From: an uncultured Clostridium sp.
GTDB taxonomy: Bacteria > Bacillota > Clostridia > TANB77 > CAG-508
Direction: 5' to 3'
Assembly: GCA_947244325.1 (NCBI GenBank)
Contig: CAMXJY010000003.1
Coordinates: forward strand, 92,792 to 156,791
DNA length: 64,000 nt
Part shown: positions 45,932 to 54,996 of the stretch, piece by piece
Layout of the letters: each line of letters begins with the position of its first letter
How positions within the stretch are numbered: position 1 is the first letter of the stretch
Program-made: the position numbers and the translations under genes
Notes under the pieces: generated by a model
The model's database searches: none
The model's input: only the letters and a program-made list of their open reading frames with translations
What the model was told of the DNA's origin: nothing

Positions 45932-47437
45932 ATGTTACTAAAACAATTAATTTCTGAAGTCGAAACAATAAACACAGTTGGTGATCTAAATTTAGATATA
46001 ACTAATATTCATTCAGACTCAAGAAAAATTAAAGAAGGTGGTCTTTTTATAGCAATAAATGGATTTTCAAAAGATGGTGTTCAATTTATTCCTGATGCTA
46101 TAAAAAATGGTGCAAAAGCATTAATTGTAGAACCAAATGTTGATTTGAATTCATTAGATATTCCAGCTAATATACCTGCTATATCTGTAAAAAATACAAG
46201 AAAAGCTTTAGCTCAAACAGCATGTAGCTTTTATGATAACCCTTCTAAAAAATTAAAACTTATAGGTATTACAGGTACAAAAGGAAAAACAACTACAACT
46301 TTCATGGTAAAATCTATTTTGCAAGCACATGGATTAAATGTTGGTCTAATAGGCAGTATCGCTGTATATATTAATGATGAAAAAATAGAAGATACAGATA
46401 GAACAACACCAGAAAGTATTGAAATTCAAAAACATCTAGCAAATATGGTAGAAAAAAATGTAGATGTTGCAATAATCGAAGTTTCATCACAAGCTATGAA
46501 ATTAGATAGAGTTACTGGTTGCGAATTTGATATTGGACTTTTTACAAATCTTTCAGAAGATCATATAAGTCCAAAAGAACATCCAACTATGGAAGATTAT
46601 TTTAATTGTAAATTAGAACTTCTAAAACTTGCTAAACATGGCGTTATAAATAATGATGATGAAAAAGTAAAAACAATAAAAAATTTACTACCAAACAAAG
46701 ATATAAGAACATTTGCAATAGATAATCCAGCAGACTTTAAAGTAAATCCTAGTGAACTTAAAATAACAGACTCATATATTGACTTTTCTATTCTATTTAA
46801 TGGAAAAGAAGAACAAATTGAAGCTTGTATTCCAGGGAAATTTAGTGTATATAATGCTGCTGGTGCAATAGCAGTTTCTTCTTATTTTGATGTTACAGCA
46901 GATGAAATAAGAAAAGCTCTAAAAAATTTAAAAGTTTTAGGAAGAAGTGAATTAGTACCTAATAAATTAGGTCTTACAATTATGATAGATTATGCACATA
47001 CACCTTCTAGTTTGGAAAGTATTCTAACAGCAGTTAATACTTATGCTAAAGGAAAAGTTATATGTGCTTGGGGTGTTGGTGGAGATAGAGATGCTACAAA
47101 ACGTCCAATTATGGGGGAAATTTCTGGTCGTCTTGCTGATTACACAGTTTTAATGTCTGATCAAGTTAGAACTGAAGATCCTTTAAAAATTTTAAAAGAA
47201 ATTGAAGTTGGAATAATTCCAACAGGAAAACCTTACAAAATTGTAGTAGATAGAACTGAGGGAATAAAATATGCTATTTCAATTGCAAAACCTGGAGATA
47301 TTATTGTTATTCCAGGTCTTGGACATGATTTATACCTAGAAAGAAATGGTGTAAAATATCCTTATGATGAAAGAAAAGTTATAGCTAAGCTAATTGATGA
47401 AATGATAGCTTCAGGAGAAAGACAAGCTATAAATTAA
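45932..47437 (+). CDS. Second MurE-like Mur ligase with altered specificity motif
   Basis: The 501-aa product is a full-length Mur ligase: IHSDSRKIKEGGLFIAI, P-loop GTKGKTTTT, TDRTTPESIEIQ, EVSSQAMKLDRV, and the C-terminal GVGGDRDATKRPIMGE. Where the first MurE has DNPRTEKP it has DQVRTEDP (near residue 410), so the amino acid or acceptor is probably not DAP in the standard way. Stand-alone on the plus strand with AAGGGGG seven bases before ATG 45932 (an ATG at 45926 is too close to the ribosome site). Possible roles: an alternative stem-peptide residue or a non-wall ligase. Substrate unknown. Confidence 0.85.
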   Translation: MLLKQLISEVETINTVGDLNLDITNIHSDSRKIKEGGLFIAINGFSKDGVQFIPDAIKNGAKALIVEPNVDLNSLDIPANIPAISVKNTRKALAQTACSFYDNPSKKLKLIGITGTKGKTTTTFMVKSILQAHGLNVGLIGSIAVYINDEKIEDTDRTTPESIEIQKHLANMVEKNVDVAIIEVSSQAMKLDRVTGCEFDIGLFTNLSEDHISPKEHPTMEDYFNCKLELLKLAKHGVINNDDEKVKTIKNLLPNKDIRTFAIDNPADFKVNPSELKITDSYIDFSILFNGKEEQIEACIPGKFSVYNAAGAIAVSSYFDVTADEIRKALKNLKVLGRSELVPNKLGLTIMIDYAHTPSSLESILTAVNTYAKGKVICAWGVGGDRDATKRPIMGEISGRLADYTVLMSDQVRTEDPLKILKEIEVGIIPTGKPYKIVVDRTEGIKYAISIAKPGDIIVIPGLGHDLYLERNGVKYPYDERKVIAKLIDEMIASGERQAIN

Positions 47438-47481
47438 TAATTCTTACAAATTATGATACGCATAGCACTTTCCTATAAAAT

Positions 47482-47526
47482 AAAAAATAAGATTCGAGTT
47501 ATTTTTAACTTGAATCTTATTTTTTT
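47482..47526. terminator. Bidirectional terminator between the second murE and the enolase-like gene
   Basis: AAAAAATAAGATTC-AGTT (47482-47500) pairs with AACT-GAATCTTATTTTTT (47507-47526) with one mismatch; A-run before and T-run after suit both convergent genes. Confidence 0.8.
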
Positions 47527-47535
47527 ATAACATAT

Positions 47536-48705
47536 TTATAAAATCTCTTCTTCTAATCTTATTAATTGATTATATTTTGCTATTCTATCTCCTCTTCTAG
47601 GTCCTCCAATTTTAATGTATGTAGAATTTAAAGCTACAGCTAAATCACACATAAATACATCTTCTGTTTCAATAGATCTTTGTGAAACACATGTTATCAT
47701 ATTTTCTTTTTTAGCTTTATTAAATGCTTCTATTGTTCCTGTTAAAGTTCCAACTTGGTTCATTTTTATTATAATTCCATTTGCAATTTTATTATTTATA
47801 TATTTCTCTTGAGTTGCAAATAAATCATCTCCAACTATGTGTATATTTTTATGTTCTAGTAACATTCTTTTCCAATATTCTACATCTCCTGAATCAAATG
47901 GATCTTCAATATATTTAATATTATACTTTTCAATGTATTTACTTAATATATCATTCAACTGCTTAGAATTCATTTTTTGACTTTGATATGTATAAAATCC
48001 ATTTTCAAAAAAATGTTCTGCTGCAACATCTATAGCAATACTTACTTCTTTTTCATGTTTTAGTATTTTAATTGTATCTATAATCATTTCAAATTTTTCT
48101 TCTATCGTCATATCATTTACAATCATTCCACTTGATGCACCATAAGCTTTTAAATTATTACTTTCTTTTAATTTATTTTCTATATAACCATAAATTTCAC
48201 TTATTATTTGTATTCCTTTTGAAAATGACCTGACATTTACTGCAATCATTATATTTTGAATCGAACCTTTTTCTTTTTTATTATGTACGCCTCCTGAAAA
48301 TATTGCAATTAACGGAATCGGCATTTTCTTTTCAAAATTATGATTTCCAATATTTGAAATATATTGCATTAAATTCAAATTCTTTTCGTGTGCCATCAAT
48401 CTAGCAAATGCTAATGAAAATGGTAAACAAATATTAGATCCTAAATCTTTCATATAATTATTTAAAACATTATCAAAATCCTTTTGATTTTTTATTTCTA
48501 TATTACAAATTTCTGTAACTAATTCATCAAAACAACTTTTATTAATATTTCTTTTTGTTATTGCTTCTCTTCTACCTGGAACAATTGCTGATGGTGATGA
48601 TGCAATTACTTTATAATTACTATTATCTATCATTTCAACTTCTATCGCTACTTTTCCTTCTGAATTTAATATATTTCTTAATTTTACATTTTTTATTTTA
48701 ATCAT
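47536..48705 (-). CDS. Enolase-superfamily protein, diverged active site
   Basis: The 389-aa product aligns end to end with enolase but is about 40 residues shorter. The three metal ligands appear intact (AIDVAAEHF, YIEDPFDSGD, VGDDLFAT), as does the lysine in IIIKMNQVGT. The other catalytic parts have changed: QEFM is QNIM, GDEGGFAP is GASSGMIV, and SHRSGETED is SQRSIETED, losing both acidic catalysts and the histidine. It is therefore unlikely to be a normal phosphopyruvate hydratase. Its ATG overlaps the apgM stop by eight bases, so translation is coupled. An upstream in-frame start inside apgM was not chosen. Confidence 0.85.
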   Translation of the reverse strand: MIKIKNVKLRNILNSEGKVAIEVEMIDNSNYKVIASSPSAIVPGRREAITKRNINKSCFDELVTEICNIEIKNQKDFDNVLNNYMKDLGSNICLPFSLAFARLMAHEKNLNLMQYISNIGNHNFEKKMPIPLIAIFSGGVHNKKEKGSIQNIMIAVNVRSFSKGIQIISEIYGYIENKLKESNNLKAYGASSGMIVNDMTIEEKFEMIIDTIKILKHEKEVSIAIDVAAEHFFENGFYTYQSQKMNSKQLNDILSKYIEKYNIKYIEDPFDSGDVEYWKRMLLEHKNIHIVGDDLFATQEKYINNKIANGIIIKMNQVGTLTGTIEAFNKAKKENMITCVSQRSIETEDVFMCDLAVALNSTYIKIGGPRRGDRIAKYNQLIRLEEEIL

Positions 48706-49975
48706 TAAAATTCCCCATTTTCTTAATATATGGCAATATATCAATTGCTTTTTCTATTGGTAACTTTCCTCTAAAAGCATTTTCTTCATCAAATTTTATA
48801 GTTCCATCACTTTTAAAATTACCTCCTGAAATTAAAACTGGAACTTTGTCTGTAGAATGTATTTTTAATTCGCATGGTGTAGCATGGTCGCATGTTACAA
48901 TAACAATATCCTCTTCTGATAAATCTTCTATTAAATTTGATATAAAATATTTATCAATAAATTCAATTGCTTTAACCTTTTCTTTTGGTTTATTATCATG
49001 ACCTGGTTCATCTGGTCCCTTTATATGAATAAACTTAACATCAGCTTCATCTTGTACTAATAGTTTCTCAGAATTAATCAGAAAATCTTTATCTAATTGT
49101 AAATCTAAAGACTTAGAAAAAGTAAATTTTCCACCTATTAATTTGGCTATTGTATTTTCAGCAGGCAATTGACCATACATAGAAATAGTAAGTCCAAATT
49201 TTTCTTTAAATTCTGGCATTTTCTTAGGCTTTTCTCCGCCATCTCTAAAAATTAAATAGTTTGCTGGTAATTGCCCTTTTTCTTTTCTTAGAGTATTTAC
49301 TTTATCTTTTAATAAAATTTTATTTGATTCTTCTACAAAATAATTTACTATTTTAGCTGTTAATATACTATCTTCCTTTTGATCTAATGAAAAACATTTT
49401 AATGGCTTTGGCTCATAATCTTTTACAGGAATTCCCCACACACCATTTTTCTTAAAACCAGGATCTGTATTTGATACATTTCCAGATAAATTTACTTTGT
49501 TACTATAAAATACTACTATTCCTCTATGATGACCAAATGCTATCAATTTAAACTCAACACCAAATTTATCTAAATTAACATTGTCAGATATATTTTTAGC
49601 TAAAGTTTGTAGCTCACTGTCATTTAAAGCTCTTGCACACCTTCTATCTAGTATTCCTTTTTCTTTATCATAAGATGCAAAATTAATTCTAAAAGCTGCA
49701 TAATTATATTCTTTTTCTATAAATCCTGTACCTAATCCCTCTAAAGTCCCTCTTCCTGGATAATATATTTTTGGATCATATGAAAGCAATGCCATACTTC
49801 CTGAATCAGATTCTGGTACTATTTGTTCATCTATAACAGTAACTAAAGCTTGACTTCCTCTTTTAGCTAACTTATCTAATGATGGTGTATTAGCTATTTG
49901 TAATGGTGTTTTATTTCCAAGCAATTCTATTTTTCTATCAGCTGCACCATCTAATATAATCATATAAATATTCAT
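48698..49975 (-). CDS. apgM: Cofactor-independent phosphoglycerate mutase, archaeal (ApgM) type
   Basis: ApgM interconverts 3- and 2-phosphoglycerate using a metal-dependent alkaline-phosphatase-like site. The 425-aa product opens MIILDGAADRKIELLGNKTPLQIANTP, has the phospho-serine site PESDSGSMALLSYD, and the metal motifs KGPDEPGHDN and VTCDHATP. All expected residues are visible. It is followed with overlap by the enolase-like gene, mirroring the glycolytic order, but the partner's altered site suggests a special substrate or regulatory role. AAAGGATAGTAAT precedes ATG. Confidence 0.9.
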   Translation of the reverse strand: MNIYMIILDGAADRKIELLGNKTPLQIANTPSLDKLAKRGSQALVTVIDEQIVPESDSGSMALLSYDPKIYYPGRGTLEGLGTGFIEKEYNYAAFRINFASYDKEKGILDRRCARALNDSELQTLAKNISDNVNLDKFGVEFKLIAFGHHRGIVVFYSNKVNLSGNVSNTDPGFKKNGVWGIPVKDYEPKPLKCFSLDQKEDSILTAKIVNYFVEESNKILLKDKVNTLRKEKGQLPANYLIFRDGGEKPKKMPEFKEKFGLTISMYGQLPAENTIAKLIGGKFTFSKSLDLQLDKDFLINSEKLLVQDEADVKFIHIKGPDEPGHDNKPKEKVKAIEFIDKYFISNLIEDLSEEDIVIVTCDHATPCELKIHSTDKVPVLISGGNFKSDGTIKFDEENAFRGKLPIEKAIDILPYIKKMGNFND

Positions 49976-50087
49976 ATTACTATCCTTTAAAATTAAATTC
50001 CTTAATTTAATTCTATAATCGTTTTTTAGAGCTGTAAAATGAATATTTATTTTTTAGTTATTACTTTAGGTTATTACTAATTTTTAT

Positions 50088-50184
50088 AGACACAAAAAAA
50101 GAGGTTATGTCTAATTAATTAAAACTTTAAACAAAACCTCCCCCCTTGTCTAAAACTTTAGAGAAAGCCTCTTCCTCTGTGTCT
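50088..50184 (-). repeat. Decayed three-armed copy of the GGGGACGG hairpin element
   Basis: Between apgM and dapF, 50088-50150 follows the 18927-18994 hairpin base by base with substitutions (GAGGTTATGTCTAATTAATT... ACAAAACCTCC...TTGTC). A further arm TTTAGAGAAAGCCTCTTCCTCTGTGTC follows at about 50157-50183. On the minus strand two left arms can pair with one right arm, which contains CTCTTTTTTTG, so it may also end the dapF transcript. Confidence 0.7.
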
Positions 50185-51004
50185 ATATCTCAATTCTACC
50201 TTCAAATACAAATTCTGCCGGTCCTTTTAAAATTACATTTTCTAAGCAATTTATTTCTAATTTTCCACCTAATAAATCCACAATTACTCTACTTTCTGTG
50301 GATTTATATTTATTTGAAATAACAGCAGAAGCACATGCTCCTGTTCCACAAGCTAATGTTTCTCCTACTCCTCTTTCCCAAACTCTCATTTTTATCTTTT
50401 CCTTATCTATTATTTGTACAAATTCTACATTTGTTTTATTTGGAAAATATTTATAATCTTCTATCATTTTACCATATTTTTGAACATCAAAATTCTCCAC
50501 ATCTTCTACAAAACATACACTATGAGGATTTCCCATCGAAACTGGATAAACTTCAAATTCATCTATAGCTATTTTTCCATTTTTTTCATCATCTAAATAA
50601 ATTACTGGTATCTTATCTAATTCAAAACAAGGTCTTCCAATTTCTACGCTTACTGATATTACTGTATCTCCTTCTATTTCTAATTTTACCTTTTTTATCC
50701 CAGCTAAAGTTTCTATGTAAAATTCTTCTTCTTTTATTAACTTTTTCTCATATACATATTTCGCAAAGCACCTTATACCATTTCCACACATTTCAGCTTC
50801 TGTTCCATCTTGATTAAAAATTCTCATTTTAAAATCAGAAACTTTGCTCTCTTCTATAATAATTACTCCATCTGCTCCAACTCCAAAATGTCTATCACAT
50901 AAAAAATTAGTTAATAATTTAAAGCTGTATTCTAATTTATTTTCTAAATAATTTATTATTATAAAATCATTTCCTGTAGCTTGCATCTTTGAAAAATAAA
51001 ACAT
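50183..51004 (-). CDS. dapF: Diaminopimelate epimerase
   Basis: DapF converts LL- to meso-diaminopimelate for lysine and peptidoglycan synthesis. The 273-aa product has both catalytic cysteines in the family contexts EAEMCGNGIRCFAKY and ETLACGTGACAS, plus MQATGNDFI at the N-terminus. GAGGTGATT precedes ATG 51004, and this site lies in the loop of a hairpin whose stem includes the start codon. Lies 84 bases behind the PASTA-PBP gene. Agrees with DAP-type MurE. Confidence 0.96.
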   Translation of the reverse strand: MFYFSKMQATGNDFIIINYLENKLEYSFKLLTNFLCDRHFGVGADGVIIIEESKVSDFKMRIFNQDGTEAEMCGNGIRCFAKYVYEKKLIKEEEFYIETLAGIKKVKLEIEGDTVISVSVEIGRPCFELDKIPVIYLDDEKNGKIAIDEFEVYPVSMGNPHSVCFVEDVENFDVQKYGKMIEDYKYFPNKTNVEFVQIIDKEKIKMRVWERGVGETLACGTGACASAVISNKYKSTESRVIVDLLGGKLEINCLENVILKGPAEFVFEGRIEI

Positions 51005-51030
51005 ACAATCACCTCTTAAGCAATTGTATG
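51002..51030 (-). promoter_or_regulatory. Hairpin enclosing the dapF ribosome site and start codon
   Basis: CATACAAT (51030-51023 on the minus strand) pairs perfectly with ATTGTATG (51009-51002), the latter containing the dapF ATG; the 13-base loop holds GAGGTG. The ribosome site is exposed in the loop while the start codon is paired, so the fold could tune or temperature-control initiation. Confidence 0.6.
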
Positions 51031-51087
51031 TTTATATTTCTTATTTATTCTAATTTTAGTTTTAAGAATAATATTAATTTATTACTA

Positions 51088-53361
51088 TTATTGATTATAT
51101 GCTGAGCCTTCGTCTATAACTATTCTTACAACTGTTCCTTGTTCTACTTCCGTTCCAAAGCTTGGATCTTGAAGTGTAACTGTACCTTTCTCTCCATCTA
51201 TAGTTGCATTTAAGTTCTTAGATTTTAAAGAATTTATAGCTCCAGCTGATGTCATACCAGTTACATCAGGAACTATTTCTTTTTTTCTCGTATCTGCTTC
51301 TGATGAATATAAACAAATTACTGAATCTTCTCTAAGTGCTACACCAGCTTTTGGAACTTGATCTACTACTAAGGTTGTATTTGCATCTACTCCTTCATTT
51401 GCAACAATTACATTAAATCCTAAAGCTTGTAAATTTTTGCGAGCTTCACTTAAAGTTTGATTTTGTACATTTGGAACAGATATTAATTTTCCATCATCTA
51501 GTTCATCTGATGTATTATTAACATCACTAGAAGCAACTCCTAAATATGGTAGTACCTCTGTTAAAATTTCTCTAGCAGTAGGTCCTGCAGTTTCTCCACC
51601 TTGGTGATGAGCATATTCTTGAAGTCCATATAATGTTACAAGAACTACTACTTGTGTATTTTCTATTGGTGATATTGCTATAAATGATGCTACATAACCT
51701 TCATTCTCTTTTCCTGCTCTTGGCTCTGATGTACCACTTTTTCCACCAATTGAATATCCTGCAATTTTGGCTTGTCTTCCAGTACCATCTTCTACAACTG
51801 ATAACATCATTTGTTTAACATTATCTGCTGTTTCCTTAGAAATTACTTGCCTTACTTTCTCTGTTTCTACTACCTCTATACTTCCTGTATCTGTATTCTC
51901 TATTTGTTTTACAATCTTTGGTTTTACTAAAACACCATCATTACAAATAGCTGATACTGCTGTTACTAATTGTAGTGGTGAAATTTCAAATCTTTGTCCG
52001 AAACTTATTGTTGCAAGCTCTATTGGAACTATTTTATCTAATTCATGAAATGTTCCATTATATGCTCTTGCAATATCATTTCCAACACTATCAAATAATC
52101 CAAATGCTTGAAAATATTTATATAGTGTTTTTGCGCCAATTCTTTGACCTAACTGCATAAATGCAGGGTTGCACGAATTACATAAAGCATTTCTTAAAGT
52201 TTGTGACCCATGTGGATTTCTCGCCCAACAACTAATTGGTTTTTCATTTGGATCAACTTCATATGAACCACTACAGAAAAAATCTCCTTCTGTATCTGTT
52301 TCTACTTTTCCTTCTTCTAATCCTACTGAAGCTGTTATTAACTTAAAAGTTGAACCTGGCTCATATGTACCTGAAACTGCTCTATTTTTCCATAAATTTA
52401 ATAATATATTACTTCTATCTGTTTTTTCTAATGCATTCCAAGATTCTTCTGTATATCCAATTGGTATAGCTGATGGCTCATTTAAGTTATAATCTGGATA
52501 TGTTGCCATTGCTAAAATATCTCCACTTTGTGGATTCATTATAATTACATTTCCACCTGTTGATGTACTATTATCTTTAACAGCCTTTTCTAAACATCTC
52601 TCAGCAGTTGCTTGAATTGCAGAATCTATTGTTAGATATATGTTACTTCCATTTTCTTCTGCTATATATTGTTCATTTTCATCTGATATTGCTTTTCCTG
52701 TAATATCCTTAACTGTAACAACTTTTCCTGCTGTTCCAGTTAAAGTATCATTCCATCTTTCTTCTAAACCAAACTGTCCGTTATTATCTGTTCCACAAAA
52801 TCCTATAAGATTTGATGCTAAATCATTGTATGGATAATATCTTTTTGAATCTTCATCTATATTTATTCCTGCAGTTATACTATTATCTTTCATCCATTTT
52901 TTCAATTGTTCTACTTTATCTGTTTCTACTTTTTTTTCTACTATTATTAAAGATCTTCCACTAGATAATTTTTCCATCATTTCATCATAAGTAACATTAA
53001 ATATACTAGACATACCTTCTGCAATAACTTCATTTGGAACACTTTTATTATTAGAATACTTAAGTTTTTCTGGATTTAAAGATATTGTATCAACAGGTAT
53101 ACTTTGAGCTAATATCTCACCTTTCGCATCATATATTGTTCCTCTATTTGGACTAATAATTTGATTTTTAATCTGTTGATTATAAGCTTTATCACTCCAT
53201 TTTTTTCCTTCTACAAACTGAATTATTGCTAAATGTCCTACTACAATAAAAAATGCAATAGAAAGTATAATTCCGAAAAAAATTAATCTTATATTACTCC
53301 ATCTATTATCACGAATCTCTTTTTCTTTTTTAGAAATTTTTTTCTTTATTGTAATCACCAC
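51088..53361 (-). CDS. Class B penicillin-binding protein with two PASTA domains
   Basis: The 757-aa transpeptidase has an N-terminal membrane helix (residues 25-50), a dimerisation domain, S337 in STFK, SCN near residue 396, KSG in GGKSGTSE near 545, and two C-terminal PASTA domains (about 620-685 and 690-755; SVPNVQNQTLSEARKNLQ and IVPDVTGMTSAGAIN). This is the PBP2x/SpoVD-type layout. With the PBP at 17070 it makes two close paralogues; one may serve sporulation or a special growth mode. The start is GTG (two adjacent GTG codons, 53361 and 53358) after AAAGAG. Four bases separate it from the J-domain gene. Confidence 0.93.
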   Translation of the reverse strand: MVITIKKKISKKEKEIRDNRWSNIRLIFFGIILSIAFFIVVGHLAIIQFVEGKKWSDKAYNQQIKNQIISPNRGTIYDAKGEILAQSIPVDTISLNPEKLKYSNNKSVPNEVIAEGMSSIFNVTYDEMMEKLSSGRSLIIVEKKVETDKVEQLKKWMKDNSITAGINIDEDSKRYYPYNDLASNLIGFCGTDNNGQFGLEERWNDTLTGTAGKVVTVKDITGKAISDENEQYIAEENGSNIYLTIDSAIQATAERCLEKAVKDNSTSTGGNVIIMNPQSGDILAMATYPDYNLNEPSAIPIGYTEESWNALEKTDRSNILLNLWKNRAVSGTYEPGSTFKLITASVGLEEGKVETDTEGDFFCSGSYEVDPNEKPISCWARNPHGSQTLRNALCNSCNPAFMQLGQRIGAKTLYKYFQAFGLFDSVGNDIARAYNGTFHELDKIVPIELATISFGQRFEISPLQLVTAVSAICNDGVLVKPKIVKQIENTDTGSIEVVETEKVRQVISKETADNVKQMMLSVVEDGTGRQAKIAGYSIGGKSGTSEPRAGKENEGYVASFIAISPIENTQVVVLVTLYGLQEYAHHQGGETAGPTAREILTEVLPYLGVASSDVNNTSDELDDGKLISVPNVQNQTLSEARKNLQALGFNVIVANEGVDANTTLVVDQVPKAGVALREDSVICLYSSEADTRKKEIVPDVTGMTSAGAINSLKSKNLNATIDGEKGTVTLQDPSFGTEVEQGTVVRIVIDEGSAYNQ

Positions 53362-53364
53362 TCT

Positions 53365-54102
53365 TTACTTTTTAAATATACTTAATATAGCTTTTACAAA
53401 CATTGCTACTATATCAACTAAAGATTTTATTATAATATTATCCTCATATATTCCTACTAACATTTCTCTAATAGGAGGTATATACCATGCTACTACACAT
53501 ACTAAAATAATTACTGCTATTGTAATAACTAAATTCTTTATACGTTTTAATGTCCATGGTTGTTTTTGATTATATCCCATTTTCTTTAAATATTCATTAT
53601 ATGCCTCATTATAAGCTTGTTTATATTGTTCTTCAGCTTTTTGAGCTTTTTTTAAGTTATTATTAAACTCTCTTTGTGCAGCTTTTTTTAGTTTTTCTTG
53701 TTCCTCTTCTGTTAATGTTACTTCTTCTTCAATTTCTTCTAATTCTTCATTCTCTTTAATATATTGGTTTTGATTACTATTTTGATTATTACTTTCTTCT
53801 TTTTTATTTGATTTCTCATCATCTATCTTAGAGATTTCACTATTTTCTACTGATACACTTTTTATTAAATCTTCTGCTCTTTTTTTAGATAAATCATTAT
53901 CATATTTTTTTCTTTTTTCATCATTACTAAGAATTTCATATGCTATTTTTAATTTATTTAAAATCATTTCATTTTCTTTATTTTCTTGTTCACTTAATTT
54001 TGGATCTTGATGATATTCTAAAATTAATCTTTTATAAGATTCTTCAATCTCCTCTTTAGAAGCATTTTCTTCTACTTCTAATAAATCATAAATAGTAACC
54101 AT
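53365..54102 (-). CDS. Membrane-anchored J-domain protein with HQD instead of HPD
   Basis: The 245-aa product starts with a J domain (residues 3-70: YDLLEVEENASKEEIEESYKRL, then LEYHQDPKL and AYEILSNDEKRKKYDNDL). The invariant HPD needed to stimulate Hsp70 ATPase reads H31-Q32-D33. A charged coiled-coil region follows (about 85-175), then one or two membrane helices (IKNLVITIAVIILVCVVAWYI and a hydrophobic C-terminal end). It may have lost Hsp70 coupling, or use an altered partner. Located directly before the PASTA-PBP gene, so a role in envelope protein folding is possible. GGTGG precedes ATG. Confidence 0.85.
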   Translation of the reverse strand: MVTIYDLLEVEENASKEEIEESYKRLILEYHQDPKLSEQENKENEMILNKLKIAYEILSNDEKRKKYDNDLSKKRAEDLIKSVSVENSEISKIDDEKSNKKEESNNQNSNQNQYIKENEELEEIEEEVTLTEEEQEKLKKAAQREFNNNLKKAQKAEEQYKQAYNEAYNEYLKKMGYNQKQPWTLKRIKNLVITIAVIILVCVVAWYIPPIREMLVGIYEDNIIIKSLVDIVAMFVKAILSIFKK

Positions 54103-54166
54103 TTTACCACCTTTATATACTAATTAAAATATTTTTTATTATAACATTACACATATTTTATATCAA

Positions 54167-54721
54167 TTAAATATCAAAAAAATATGTTGATTCTAAGTCT
54201 GCCTCATGCATTAATAATGCTAATGGATATTTCTTAAAAGCTTGTCCAAGTGTTCCATATAATTCTTTTGGTTCTGTAAATCCCATATGCCATCTTATGC
54301 AATACTTTTCTTCACTTGTAAGTTTTATATATTCTGTAAGCATCATTACACTTTTTTCGCCATGTCCATATGGTATTGTATCATCAATTGTGTAATATGG
54401 AACTTTTTCCCATTCACCAAATTCATTTTTTGCATTTCTATAATCAACTTTATAAAAATTAACTTTACATATATCATGTAATAATGCTATAATTGCAAGA
54501 CTCTCTTCTGGAACATTTAATTCTATTACAGAGTTTTTAACTTTTTGCTTTAATATTTCGTATACTTTCATACTATGTTCTAATAATCCACCTTCATAAT
54601 TACCATGATATTTTGTACTAGCTGGTGCTTTAAAAAAGTCTGTTTTCTCTATAAATTCTATTAATTTATCCATTCCTTCTCTATTTGTACTTTGTAATAT
54701 TTTTATAAATTCTTCTTTCAT
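54167..54721 (-). CDS. HD-domain phosphohydrolase
   Basis: The 184-aa product has an HD superfamily metal site: GGLLEHSMKVYEIL (His), AIIALLHDICKVNFY (HD) and a later Asp-containing helix, with YGHGEKSVMML and CIRWHMGF adding histidines. Such proteins hydrolyse nucleotides or other phosphoesters; the substrate is unknown. It resembles small phage- and plasmid-borne HD proteins as well as chromosomal ones. AAGAGG precedes ATG. It leads the J-protein/PBP/dapF run, 64 bases upstream. Confidence 0.85.
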   Translation of the reverse strand: MKEEFIKILQSTNREGMDKLIEFIEKTDFFKAPASTKYHGNYEGGLLEHSMKVYEILKQKVKNSVIELNVPEESLAIIALLHDICKVNFYKVDYRNAKNEFGEWEKVPYYTIDDTIPYGHGEKSVMMLTEYIKLTSEEKYCIRWHMGFTEPKELYGTLGQAFKKYPLALLMHEADLESTYFFDI

Positions 54722-54826
54722 TTTTACCTCTTAAATATATATAATTTTTGCATTTTAATTTTATCATAAGCACTTTTAAAATACAAGAAAATCAATTATA
54801 TATATGTTTTATTTTATTAGATATAA

Positions 54827-54868
54827 AAAGTAACTTTCCATAATTTTTTAGAAAGTGAAAATTACTTT
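54827..54868 (-). terminator. Probable terminator of the XRE regulator gene
   Basis: AAAGTAACTTTC (54827-54838) pairs with GAAAG and TTACTTT (54851-54868) with a small bulge; TTTTTATAT follows on the minus strand. Confidence 0.6.
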
Positions 54869-54996
54869 ATTTGTTTATATATTTTAAATATTAATTTCAA
54901 GCGTTAAAATTAAATTTATTTTATCAAATTCTTTCTATATCTTTATTAAACATTTATATAATTTTTCTTTTGTACATATTTAATTTCAAAATCTTA

